A stretch of 64,000 nucleotides of DNA. Source: Streptomyces sp. NBC_00704 (GTDB lineage Bacteria; Actinomycetota; Actinomycetes; Streptomycetales; Streptomycetaceae). The DNA lies in assembly GCF_036226605.1 (NCBI RefSeq), contig NZ_CP109000.1:5886501-5950500 (forward strand). Reading direction: 5' to 3'. Shown here piece by piece: positions 43,763 through 52,241 of this stretch. Both the position numbers and the translations under genes were made by a program. The notes under the pieces are model-generated. The model made no database searches, was not told the origin of the DNA, and worked only from the letters and a program-made list of their open reading frames with translations. Positions within the stretch are counted from its first letter, which is position 1, and each line of letters begins with the position of its first letter.

Positions 43763-43885
43763 CGGGACCGGTGACGGGCGGCCCGGTTCACTCCGACGGG
43801 TCGCCCGAACCCGCGTAATGCCGGACGGGAACCTCCCTCTCCCCTGTGACGCGACCGCGTCCACGAGTGAAGGGGAGGTCTTCTC

Positions 43886-44338
43886 ATGGCTGGGGCGAAG
43901 ACGGCCGTCGAATGGCTGGCATCGGTCGCACCGGATCCCGCCGCGTGCCGCTGGGAATGGGAGCGCAGCCCCCTGGGGGTGGCGCTGCTGCCCGCCGGCC
44001 GGGCCTGGGACGTGCTCATCCTGCCGGGCGGGCTCGGCTATCCCACCCTCGACGTGCTCACCCGGATCCTGGACCGGCCGGGCCCGGTGCTCGTCGACTT
44101 CGGGGACGACCGCATGGGCTTCTTCGTGGCGCCCGGGACGGCCGCCCACTGGCTCGGCACCGGCATCCGCACGGCCGGGCCCGGCACCTGGATCGTCGTG
44201 CCCTACCCGGGCCGCTCGACCGGCACCGTGCGCTGGCTGGTCCCCCCGGACGGCACCGGCACCCTGACCGACCCCGCGCTCCTGGAACTGGCGATGCACG
44301 AGGCGGCGGCGACCCTGGCGGACGGAGGAGCGGACTGA
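43886..44338 (+). CDS. Uncharacterised 150-residue protein
   Basis: Small soluble protein with a strong ribosome binding site (AGGGGAGGT, seven bases before the ATG). The sequence has alternating beta strands and helices (WDVLILPGGLGYPTLDVL, GPVLVDFGDDRMGFFVAPG). This recalls the N-terminal part of prim-pol-like proteins that Streptomyces encode in many copies, but the two catalytic acidic residues cannot be assigned, so I do not claim activity. No signal peptide. The stop codon lies within the first unit of a GC-rich repeat array that extends 640 bp downstream. Confidence 0.6.
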   Translation: MAGAKTAVEWLASVAPDPAACRWEWERSPLGVALLPAGRAWDVLILPGGLGYPTLDVLTRILDRPGPVLVDFGDDRMGFFVAPGTAAHWLGTGIRTAGPGTWIVVPYPGRSTGTVRWLVPPDGTGTLTDPALLELAMHEAAATLADGGAD

Positions 44339-44981
44339 CCCGCGAGCACCCGGGCGGGGTGCGCGGGGCGGGGTACGCGGGGCGAGGTGCACGGGGCCGG
44401 GCCTTGGGGGCGCGGGCCGGGCGGGTGCGCCGGCCGGCGGGGGGCCGGGAGGGGACTGTTTGGCGGGGGCCGGGAGGGGACTGACCCGCGAGCGCCGGGG
44501 CGGGGTGCGCGTGCGCGGGGCGAGGTGCGCGGGGCTGGGCCCGGGGGCGCGGGCCGGGCGGGTGCGCCGGCCGGCGGCGGGCCGGGAGCCGGACTGTTTG
44601 GCGGGGCCCGAGAGCGGACTGACCTGCGAGGGCCGGGGCGCGGGGTGCGTGGCGCCGGGTCCGGGGGGCGCGGGTCGGGCGGGTGCGTCGGCCGGCGGGG
44701 GGCCGGGAGGGGACTGACCTGCGAGCGCCGGGGTGCGCGGGGCCGGGTCCGGGGTGCGCGGGCCGGGCGGGTGCGCCGGTCGGCGGGGGGCCGGGAGGGG
44801 ACTGACCTGCGAGGGCCGGGGCGCGGGGTGCGTGGCGCCGGGTCCGGGGGGCGCGGGCCGGGCGGGTGCGTCGGCCGGCGGGGGGCCGGGAGGGGACTGA
44901 CCTGCGAGCGCCGGGGTGCGCGGGGCCGGGTCCGGGGTGCGCGGGCCGGGCCGGTACGCCCGCCGGGCGGCGGGCCGGGCG
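44333..44981. repeat. GC-rich tandem-repeat array between converging genes
   Basis: A unit starting GACTGACCTGCGAG or close variants recurs at 44333, 44479, 44617, 44712, 44800 and 44895. The last four units alternate 95, 88, 95 and 88 bp, so a 183-bp two-part unit is duplicated almost exactly. The first copy contains the stop codon of the 43.9-kb gene. The array also carries a GACTGTTTGGCGGGG variant at about 44455 and 44592. Open frames across it are Arg/Pro/Gly-only and I do not call genes. Confidence 0.88.
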
Positions 44982-46676
44982 TCAGGTCGGTGATGTTGTT
45001 TTCAGGGCCAGCCACAGTTCCATGCGCACGTCCGGGTCGTCGAGGGAGCGGCCGAGGATCTCCTCCACCCGGCGCATCCGGTAGCGCAGGGTGTGGCGGT
45101 GGACGCCCAGGTCGGCCGCCGCCGCGTCCCACTGCCCGTGCCGGGACAGCCACGCCCGCAGGGAGGCCACCAGGTCGCCGCGGCCGGTCGCGTCGTGTTC
45201 GTACAGCGCCCGCAGCAGACCGTCCGCGAACGCCTTCACCGCGTCGTCCGCGAGCAACGGCAGCACGGAGCCCGCCGCCAGTTGCTCGTGCTCCACGAAG
45301 AACCGCCCCCGCCGCCGCGCCACCGACAGCGCCTGTTCCGCCTGCTTGTAGGCCGCCGCGGCCGCGATCGGCCCCGCCGGCGCCGACAGCCCCACCACCA
45401 GCTCGGGCTCGTCGGCCGGCCCGGCCGCGACGCTGTCGTCCGCCCCCGCGCCCTCCCGCGCCGTCGCGTACCGCGCGCACGCCGCCGCGGCCGCGCCCCC
45501 GTCCCTGACCAGCGCCGTCAGCCGGTCGCCCTCGGGGACCGCCAGCACCGCCTCACCGGCGCGGGCGGCGGCCGACTCGATCGCCTCCACGAGCGCGCCG
45601 AACGGGTCGCCGGCCGGCTGGACCGCGAGCGCCCCGCGCGCGAGCGGCCCCTCCACGGAGCCCGCGGATCCGCGCGCCGGCGGTTCCGGGTGCGGCCGCG
45701 AGGCAGAGGGCGCCTCGGCGACGATCACCCGGAAGGGGGCGTCGAGCAGATCCCCGTACAGGTCCCCGGCGACGGCCCGCGCGTGGTCGGGCTCGCCCGC
45801 CAGCAGCATGCGCAGCACCGCCGCGCCGATCCGCTGCTGGGCCGCGTGCAGCGGGCGCGAGCGCTCCGTGGTCAGCGTCAGCAGCGCGACCGCCGAGTGG
45901 ACGGCGTACCGCTCGGCCGTGCCCGGGGCCGACGCGGTGCCGACGGCGAGCGCCGCGCGCGGGTGCCGCCCGGTGCCCAGGGAGTGCAGTTCGATCCGGT
46001 CGTCGTCGCGGCCGTCGTGTCCGGGCCGGTCCGCGGCGCCGCTCCCGACCACCGCCGACGCGGGCGCCGGCCGCTCCCGCAGCCGCTCCACCTCCGCGGT
46101 CAGCCGCGCCGCCCGCCGGCCCGCCCACTCGGGCGCGGCCGCGACCACGGAGCCCGAGGCGTCGTACAGGGCCGCCCACCCGTCCACCTGCGCGGCGAGC
46201 GCGCCCAGCAGCCCTTCGGGGCCCTCGGTCAGCGCCTGCCGGGTCAGCTCCCGCTGGGCCGCGAACCCGGCCGTCACCGCCCGGTACTGGTCCGCCGCGA
46301 TCGCCGCCGACACCGCCTTGCTGATGGCGAGGAACGGCGTGCGGCGCGGCACCTCCAGCAGCGGCAGGCCCTCCTCCCCGGCCGCGTCCAGCAGCGCCCC
46401 GGGGATCTCCTCGTAGTGGACGCCCACGGCGAAGCCCAGCCCGACCACCCCGGCCTTGACCAGCCGCCGCACATAGCGCCGCATGGCCTCCGGGTCCTCG
46501 GCGTCCAGCTTGAGCGCGGTGATCAGCAGCAGCTCCCCGCCCTCCATGTAGGGCACCGGGTCCGCGAGTTCGCTGGCGTGCGCCCAGCGCACCGGGACGT
46601 CCAGGCGGTCCCCGCCCGCGCGCACGGTCAGCTTCAGCGCGGAGTGGTGGGCGAGCGAGGCGAGCGTGAGAGGCAT
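44982..46676 (-). CDS. PucR family transcriptional regulator
   Basis: 564-residue regulator. The N-terminal PucR sensor domain (about 1-125: PLTLASLAHHSALKL, RWAHASELADPVPYMEGGELLL) precedes a GGDEF-like linker region. A C-terminal helix-turn-helix (about 505-555) reads WDAAAADLGVHRHTLRYRMRRVEEILG. PucR proteins control purine or amine catabolism. Its position between the Pot/PuuB genes and GabT makes polyamine/GABA catabolism the likely target. The ATG at 46676 is chosen because the PucR domain begins there; the upstream in-frame ATG at 46757 lacks a ribosome binding site. Confidence 0.9.
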   Translation of the reverse strand: MPLTLASLAHHSALKLTVRAGGDRLDVPVRWAHASELADPVPYMEGGELLLITALKLDAEDPEAMRRYVRRLVKAGVVGLGFAVGVHYEEIPGALLDAAGEEGLPLLEVPRRTPFLAISKAVSAAIAADQYRAVTAGFAAQRELTRQALTEGPEGLLGALAAQVDGWAALYDASGSVVAAAPEWAGRRAARLTAEVERLRERPAPASAVVGSGAADRPGHDGRDDDRIELHSLGTGRHPRAALAVGTASAPGTAERYAVHSAVALLTLTTERSRPLHAAQQRIGAAVLRMLLAGEPDHARAVAGDLYGDLLDAPFRVIVAEAPSASRPHPEPPARGSAGSVEGPLARGALAVQPAGDPFGALVEAIESAAARAGEAVLAVPEGDRLTALVRDGGAAAAACARYATAREGAGADDSVAAGPADEPELVVGLSAPAGPIAAAAAYKQAEQALSVARRRGRFFVEHEQLAAGSVLPLLADDAVKAFADGLLRALYEHDATGRGDLVASLRAWLSRHGQWDAAAADLGVHRHTLRYRMRRVEEILGRSLDDPDVRMELWLALKTTSPT

Positions 46677-46797
46677 GGGGCCTTCAGGTCGAGGGGACGA
46701 GCGAGCGGCGGGGGCGTCGGCGACGCGATCTTTTGGCCGCTTCGTATGAAGGGCCACTGCCGATTCTGCCTCACCGTAAGGGCTCGCGGGTCGCGCT

Positions 46798-49212
46798 TCA
46801 GCCCCGCAGATCCACCAGCAGCGGCGGTGTGTGCTCGCCCCCCACGCTCGTCAGGGACAGCACCGCGTGTCCGGGCGGGACCTCGTGCGCGAGCTGCGAC
46901 GCCGACCACCGCTCCCGCTCGACCTGGCGCACGGTCACCGCGTCCGTGGTCACCGCGTTGCCGGTGACCAGCTTGCGCAGCGCGTGGATGGCGCGGGTCA
47001 TCGGCTGGTCGGCGAACACGGTGTGCTTGGCGACCTCCGTGGTCTCCACCCACTCCGTGCCCCACGTCCGCGCGAACCGGCCGCCGTCCCAGGTGGTGAT
47101 CCCGGAGAACGCCATCCGGCAGCCGACGGCCCCGTAGAGCGGCCCGTGCAGGGCCTCGGGGACGTCGCCGACGCTGCGCAGGGCCAGCACCACGCCCGCG
47201 TTCTGCGAGCGCAGCCGCTGAAGCCGGCGCACCGACCCGTCCGTGACGGCGCCGGCGGCGTCGTCCAGGACCAGACAGGCGAAGTGGTCGTGCCGCTCCC
47301 GCACGACGGTGTGGAACTGCGCGAGGACCAGCCGGGTGATCAGCCGGGCGGCCTCCTCGTGCCCGCGCTCGGGCAGGTCGATCCGCACCCGGAGCGGGTG
47401 GTGGGCGACGGCGCGCAGCGAGAACGTGCGGTGCGCGTCGGCGTCCGCGCCGAAGAACCCCGCGAACACCGGGCGGCTCAGCAGCGCCAGCCGGTCGGCG
47501 AGGGCGCGGCCCGGGTCGCCCGGCGTGCCCGTCTGCCGGACCCGCGCCTGCAACTCGCGCCGCATCACCTCGTCCCCGGCCACCGCCTCGCCCAGCGCGG
47601 CCAGCGCCGCGGGCTCGCCCTCCAGCAGCTCGCGCAGCCCGGCGAGGGCGGGGAAGCGCCCGTACGCGGCGCGGTAGGGGCCGAGGAGCTGCGCCAGCGC
47701 CGTGGCCGCGCCCTGGGCGCTCACCGAGTCCAGGTCGCCGACCAGCGCCTCGGCGAGGACGGCGGCCGCCTCGTCGGCGTCGTCGCAGCCCGCGTACGGG
47801 TCGAGGTCGTGCACCGACGAGGGGTCGCCGATCCGCACGATCACGTCGAACGCGGAATCGGCGCCGAGCGGGCCGCCGCCGGGCGCGGACACCGCGACCA
47901 CGGCGCACGAGCCGGTCAGCGCCTGGAGGGCCAGCGCCTCGGTCAGCGGCCCGGTCAGCGTGCGCGTCTTGCCCGAGCCGGACGGCCCGACCGCCAGCAG
48001 GGAGGTGCCCAGCAGCTCCGGGCCGAGCGCGGCGCCCGCGTCGTGGTAGGCGGGCGGAGTGCGCTCGGCGGCCACCCAGCGGCCGATGCGCACCTGCCCG
48101 GCGAGCAGGTCGTGCCGGGCCGTGCGCCGGGGCAGGTCGCGGTCGCCGGAGGGATGCGTCCAGGCCGCGCCGCCCTGGCGCAGCACGGTCTCCCGGAAGT
48201 CCCCGAGCCCCGCGCTCCACGCCCGGCGCACCCGCGCGCAGTCCACGTCGTTCATCCGGCCCGCCGCGACCTCCCCGGCGAGCAGGTCGGCCGCCTCGTG
48301 CTCACCGGCGTCGCGCAGCTCGGGCCACTGCGAGCGCGGCCGCTCGGCCGCGGGCGCCGGGTGCGCGGGACCCGCCTGCCGGGCGGCGAGCCGCTCCCGC
48401 GCGTAGGGCAGCCAGCCCCCGACCCGCGCGAACGGCCACACCACCAGCGTCGTGACGACGGCATACAGGGCGTTCGTGAACAGCGGGGAGGCGAACAGCT
48501 CGTAGCCGCCGGAGATCAGCACGATCAGCGAGAACAGCGGGTCGACGACCGGCAGCGCGTCCCAGCCGACGCCGAAGGCGCCGGGGAAGACGAAGCTCAG
48601 CGCGGCCAGCGCGCCCAGCAGCGCGATCAGGGCCCGCGACGGCTGCGGCCGGCGGCCGACGAAGTGCCGCACGACGTGCGGCCAGCTGCCCAGCCGGCCC
48701 ATGGCGTACAGCAGGACGGCGAAGAAGACGCCGTCGTAGACCACCCGCGCCTCGGCGCCGTCCATGGTCTTGGGGGAGGCGATCGTGCCGCCCCACCACC
48801 AGTCGCCGGGGGTGAACAGCCTCAGCAGGGTGAACTGGTAGGGCAGCGCGCCCCGCCGCCACAGCGACCACAGGACGAGCGCGATCACCAGCGGGACCAG
48901 CACGCCGACGACGGTCACCGGCGCGAGCCGCTCCGAGGCCCGCGGCGGCGCGGGCGGCCGGTGGCCGAACCGCCAGATCCCCGGCCGGGCCGCCGGACGC
49001 GCCTCGTCCAGCCAGGCGGCGACGGCGGACGCGGCCCGCGGCGCGTGCTCGGCGGCCGGCGGCACGCCCGGCGCGCGGGTCGGCCGCGGCGGCGCCGGCG
49101 GGTGCGCGGGCCCCGCCGGGCGCGGCACGGGATTCGCATGCGTGCCCCGCGCGTCCTGCGTCCCGTCGCTGTCCATCGCCCTTGCCCCCTGACCAGCCGT
49201 TCCATCCGACAT
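46798..49212 (-). CDS. Membrane-anchored ATP-binding protein (VirD4/TraD-like fold)
   Basis: 804-residue protein. It has a Pro/Ala-rich N-terminus (about 1-65), about five membrane segments (about 95-275), and a P-loop ATPase domain. Walker A is GPSGSGKT near 415-422, and ACLVLDDAAG at about 653-662 is a likely Walker B. The layout is that of coupling-protein-like ATPases, but no conjugation genes are nearby. The gene is conserved at this site in Streptomyces (from memory). ATG 49212 would be nearly leaderless behind a candidate promoter; ATG 49176 has a purine-rich site and is the alternative start. The function is unknown. Confidence 0.78.
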   Translation of the reverse strand: MSDGTAGQGARAMDSDGTQDARGTHANPVPRPAGPAHPPAPPRPTRAPGVPPAAEHAPRAASAVAAWLDEARPAARPGIWRFGHRPPAPPRASERLAPVTVVGVLVPLVIALVLWSLWRRGALPYQFTLLRLFTPGDWWWGGTIASPKTMDGAEARVVYDGVFFAVLLYAMGRLGSWPHVVRHFVGRRPQPSRALIALLGALAALSFVFPGAFGVGWDALPVVDPLFSLIVLISGGYELFASPLFTNALYAVVTTLVVWPFARVGGWLPYARERLAARQAGPAHPAPAAERPRSQWPELRDAGEHEAADLLAGEVAAGRMNDVDCARVRRAWSAGLGDFRETVLRQGGAAWTHPSGDRDLPRRTARHDLLAGQVRIGRWVAAERTPPAYHDAGAALGPELLGTSLLAVGPSGSGKTRTLTGPLTEALALQALTGSCAVVAVSAPGGGPLGADSAFDVIVRIGDPSSVHDLDPYAGCDDADEAAAVLAEALVGDLDSVSAQGAATALAQLLGPYRAAYGRFPALAGLRELLEGEPAALAALGEAVAGDEVMRRELQARVRQTGTPGDPGRALADRLALLSRPVFAGFFGADADAHRTFSLRAVAHHPLRVRIDLPERGHEEAARLITRLVLAQFHTVVRERHDHFACLVLDDAAGAVTDGSVRRLQRLRSQNAGVVLALRSVGDVPEALHGPLYGAVGCRMAFSGITTWDGGRFARTWGTEWVETTEVAKHTVFADQPMTRAIHALRKLVTGNAVTTDAVTVRQVERERWSASQLAHEVPPGHAVLSLTSVGGEHTPPLLVDLRG

Positions 49213-49221
49213 CAGCGAGTC

Positions 49222-49250
49222 AATCTAACGCCCCCGCAACGGGAGTTCAC
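49222..49250 (-). promoter_or_regulatory. Candidate promoter of the ATP-binding protein gene
   Basis: On the minus strand GTGAAC (49245-49250) and TAGATT (49222-49227) are 17 bp apart, placing transcription a few bases before ATG 49212. An inverted repeat, CGCAA...TTGCG (49235-49258), overlaps the -35. Confidence 0.35.
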
Positions 49251-49428
49251 CGATTGCGCGGTCCGGCCCGGCCGCGTCGGCTCCCTTCGGCACTGTCCAT
49301 CTCGGACAACGCGTCACCCCGACACCGCCCACATGGAGCATGCCCACGCCCCGTCCGCCGTCCTAGCCTGCGAGAAGAGAGGGAAAAGCGTCCGCACAGA
49401 CCCGTTCGCAGAACCACAGGAGCCCGTC

Positions 49429-50763
49429 ATGACCGCCCTTCCGCAGGAGCGCCGCGTCGTCACCGCCATCCCCGGCCCGAAGTCGCAGGAGCTGCAGGCC
49501 CGCCGTACCGCCGCGGTGGCGGCCGGCGTGGGCTCGGTGCTCCCCGTCTTCACCACGCGCGCGGGCGGCGGCATCATCGAGGACGTCGACGGCAACCGTC
49601 TGATCGACTTCGGCTCCGGCATCGCGGTGACCTCCGTCGGCGCCTCGGCGGAGGCCGTCGTACGCCGGGCCACCGCCCAGCTCGCCGACTTCACCCACAC
49701 CTGTTTCATGGTCACCCCCTACGAGGGCTACGTGGCGGTCGCCGAGGCGCTCGCCGAGCTGACCCCGGGCGACCACGCCAAGAAGTCCGCGCTGTTCAAC
49801 TCGGGCGCCGAGGCCGTCGAGAACGCCGTCAAGATCGCGCGTGCGCACACCAAGCGCCAGGCCGTCGTCGTCTTCGACCACGGTTACCACGGCCGGACCA
49901 ACCTCACCATGGCCCTGACGGCGAAGAACATGCCGTACAAGCACGGCTTCGGCCCGTTCGCCCCCGAGGTCTACCGCGTCCCGGTCGCCTACGGCTACCG
50001 CTGGCCCACCGGCGCCGAGAACGCGGGCCCCGAGGCCGCCGCGCAGGCCATCGACCAGATCACCAAGCAGGTCGGCGCGGACAACGTGGCCGCGATCATC
50101 ATCGAGCCGGTGCTCGGCGAGGGCGGCTTCATCGAGCCCGCCAAGGGCTTCCTGCCGGCCATCAGCGAGTTCGCCTCCGCCAACGGCATCGTCTTCGTCG
50201 CCGACGAGATCCAGTCCGGCTTCTGCCGCACCGGCCAGTGGTTCGCCTGTGAGGACGAGGGCATCGTCCCGGACTTGATCACGACGGCCAAGGGCATCGC
50301 GGGCGGTCTGCCGCTCGCCGCCGTCACCGGCCGCGCCGAGATCATGGACGCCGCCCACGCGGGCGGCCTGGGCGGCACCTACGGCGGCAACCCGGTCGCC
50401 TGCGCGGGCGCGCTCGGCGCGATCGAGACGATGAAGGAACTGGACCTCAACGGCCGGGCCAAGCACATCGAGAGCGTCATGAAGGGCCGTCTGTCGGCCA
50501 TGGCCGAGAAGTTCGACGTCATCGGCGACGTCCGCGGGCGCGGCGCGATGATCGCGGTCGAGCTGGTCAAGGACCGCGCGACCAAGGAGCCGCACCCCGA
50601 GGCCACCGCCGCCCTCGCCAAGGCCTGCCACCAGGAGGGCCTGCTGGTCCTGACCTGCGGCACCTACGGCAACGTGCTGCGCTTCCTGCCCCCGCTGGTC
50701 ATCGGCGACGACCTGCTCGGCGAGGGCCTGGACATCATCGAGCAGGCTTTCGCGCGCATCTGA
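49429..50763 (+). CDS. gabT: 4-aminobutyrate aminotransferase
   Basis: Class III PLP enzyme that converts GABA and 2-oxoglutarate to succinate semialdehyde and glutamate. The 444-residue protein shows SALFNSGAEAVENAVKIAR (cofactor phosphate site), IIEPVLGEGGF, VADEIQSGFCRTG (D for the pyridine nitrogen) and TTAKGIAGGLP (Schiff-base K), all matching GabT. The ATG at 49429 has CAGGAG nearby. It completes the putrescine-to-succinate-semialdehyde route of this region. No semialdehyde dehydrogenase is adjacent unless the enzyme at 52.2 kb takes that role. Confidence 0.94.
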   Translation: MTALPQERRVVTAIPGPKSQELQARRTAAVAAGVGSVLPVFTTRAGGGIIEDVDGNRLIDFGSGIAVTSVGASAEAVVRRATAQLADFTHTCFMVTPYEGYVAVAEALAELTPGDHAKKSALFNSGAEAVENAVKIARAHTKRQAVVVFDHGYHGRTNLTMALTAKNMPYKHGFGPFAPEVYRVPVAYGYRWPTGAENAGPEAAAQAIDQITKQVGADNVAAIIIEPVLGEGGFIEPAKGFLPAISEFASANGIVFVADEIQSGFCRTGQWFACEDEGIVPDLITTAKGIAGGLPLAAVTGRAEIMDAAHAGGLGGTYGGNPVACAGALGAIETMKELDLNGRAKHIESVMKGRLSAMAEKFDVIGDVRGRGAMIAVELVKDRATKEPHPEATAALAKACHQEGLLVLTCGTYGNVLRFLPPLVIGDDLLGEGLDIIEQAFARI

Positions 50764-51064
50764 GCGGGCCCCTCGCACACCTGTCTCCCCGCGCCCGCAG
50801 AGCGTGTGAAGAAGGTGTGCGGGGAGGATGGCGGGACGGGATTCGGCCTGTCGCGGCGCCCGTCCCTGCCGTAGGTTCTTCCCAGATGAGAGATACACCC
50901 CGCCCACAGGGGACTGTGGACGGACACCGGGCCGGGGCCTCCCCAGCTTCGACCTGGTCGTGCCCTCGCGCACACAACCGGAGCTTCCGGCTTCGGAAAT
51001 CTCCACACCGATCGGACGGTCGTCCGCCCCAAACCCCCCGGGGCGGCCGACGACCCGGTCCGGA

Positions 51065-51104
51065 CGGCCACCCCGGAACCACCCCCCCTGTTCCGGGGTG
51101 GCCG
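51065..51104 (+). terminator. First hairpin downstream of gabT
   Basis: Perfect 15-bp stem (51065-51079 with 51090-51104) and 10-base loop. Confidence 0.6.
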
Positions 51105-51168
51105 ACCTCCTTCTCCGGCACGGAACACTGACGCGGACCACTGACACGGTCCGCCGGCGAGACCACGA

Positions 51169-51199
51169 AAAGGGCCCTGGACGCGCTCCGGGGCCCTTT
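51169..51199 (+). terminator. Second hairpin before the PAP2 gene
   Basis: 13-bp stem with one G-U pair (51169-51181 with 51187-51199) and 5-base loop. A-rich before and T-rich after, as in an intrinsic terminator. Confidence 0.72.
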
Positions 51200-51318
51200 C
51201 TCGTTCCCCCTACCGACCCGCGCGTTTCCCCTGCCTCCCCTCCTGTCTCCTTCCCTCCCGCCCTTCCGCCCGGTCCCTCGGCGGCGGCCGGCCGGGCGCT
51301 GCTGACAAGCTGGGGGCC

Positions 51319-52209
51319 ATGCCGTCCCGACCGAGCCGCGCCCTCCTCGGCCTCCTGCCGCCCGCCGTCCTCTTCGCGCTGATCACCTGGCAGGTGGCCG
51401 CCGGCGGGCCGCTCGTGGCCCGCGACGAGCGCCTCAGCCGTGCCCTGGTCCATCCCGGCCGGACCGGCGAGCTGCTGGCCGACCTGGGGAACGTGCAGGT
51501 CGCGGTCCCGGTGCTGGTGCTGGTGGCGGGCTGGACGGCGTGGCGGGGCAGAGGCGCGGGCCGCGCGCGGTGGTGGGCGCCGTCCGCCGCCGCGCTCTGC
51601 CTGATGGCGCTGGCGCCGCTGATCGTCGTCCCCCTGAAGGAGTGGATCGACCGGCCCGGCACGCCCGCCGTGCCGCCTGCCACCGGCTACTACCCCTCCG
51701 GGCACACGGCGACGGCGGCCGTCGCCTACGGCTCGGCCGTGCTGGTGCTGCTGCCCTGGCTGCGCACGCCACGCGCCCGCCGGGCAGCGGTCGCCGCGGG
51801 CGTGCTCCTGGTCCTGGCCGTCTCCTTCGGGCTGGTCCGGCGCGGCTACCACTGGCCACTGGACGTCGTGGCGAGCTGGTGCCTCGGCGCGGTGCTGCTC
51901 GGCGCGCTGCGGCTCTTCCTGCGACGGGAACGGCGGCGCGAGGACCGAGGGGAACGGTTGGGGGAGCGACGCGGGGGCGGTGGACCGGGGGCCGGCGGGG
52001 GAGCCGGGGCCGGGCGGGGAGCGGGAAGGGCAGGAGCGGCGACCGGAACCGCACCGGGACCGGGACCGGGGGAGGCCGGCACGGGAGCGGGGGAAGCCGG
52101 GCGCGGGGCGACCGCGCCAAAGCGGCGCACAACCGCCCGCCATCCGTACGACTCGGACAAGCGCCCGCCCGGCGTTCCGCCCCTACCGTGGACCACGCAC
52201 ACCTCTTGA
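51319..52209 (+). CDS. PAP2 family phosphatase (membrane)
   Basis: Integral-membrane phosphatase of the type-2 phosphatidic acid phosphatase family, 296 residues with about five or six membrane segments. Motif 2 YYPSGHTATAA and motif 3 RRGYHWPLDV (H and D of the catalytic site) are clear. Motif 1 reads KEWIDRPGTP rather than the usual K-x6-RP. The C-terminal 80 residues are a Gly/Ala/Arg-rich cytoplasmic tail encoded by G-rich repetitive sequence. The substrate could be a lipid phosphate or undecaprenyl pyrophosphate. The gene ends 32 bp before the aldehyde dehydrogenase. Confidence 0.85.
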   Translation: MPSRPSRALLGLLPPAVLFALITWQVAAGGPLVARDERLSRALVHPGRTGELLADLGNVQVAVPVLVLVAGWTAWRGRGAGRARWWAPSAAALCLMALAPLIVVPLKEWIDRPGTPAVPPATGYYPSGHTATAAVAYGSAVLVLLPWLRTPRARRAAVAAGVLLVLAVSFGLVRRGYHWPLDVVASWCLGAVLLGALRLFLRRERRREDRGERLGERRGGGGPGAGGGAGAGRGAGRAGAATGTAPGPGPGEAGTGAGEAGRGATAPKRRTTARHPYDSDKRPPGVPPLPWTTHTS

Positions 52210-52241
52210 CACCCCCTAAGCGGAAGGGCCGGGACCCGCAT

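Larger units (their letters stand above)
50764..51318. other. Intergenic region between gabT and the PAP2 gene
   Basis: 555 bp without a supportable gene. It contains two strong hairpins (51065-51104 and 51169-51199) and a looser pairing near the gabT stop. Open frames here are basic, Arg/Pro-rich and lack ribosome binding sites. Confidence 0.6.

Noticed and set aside
44203..45480. Long minus-strand frame rich in Arg/Pro across the repeat array
   Set aside because: It overlaps the PucR C-terminus in another frame and consists of repeat-encoded low complexity without a start signal.
50817..51382. Small open frames between gabT and PAP2
   Set aside because: No ribosome binding site, basic low-complexity products, and they cover two hairpins.
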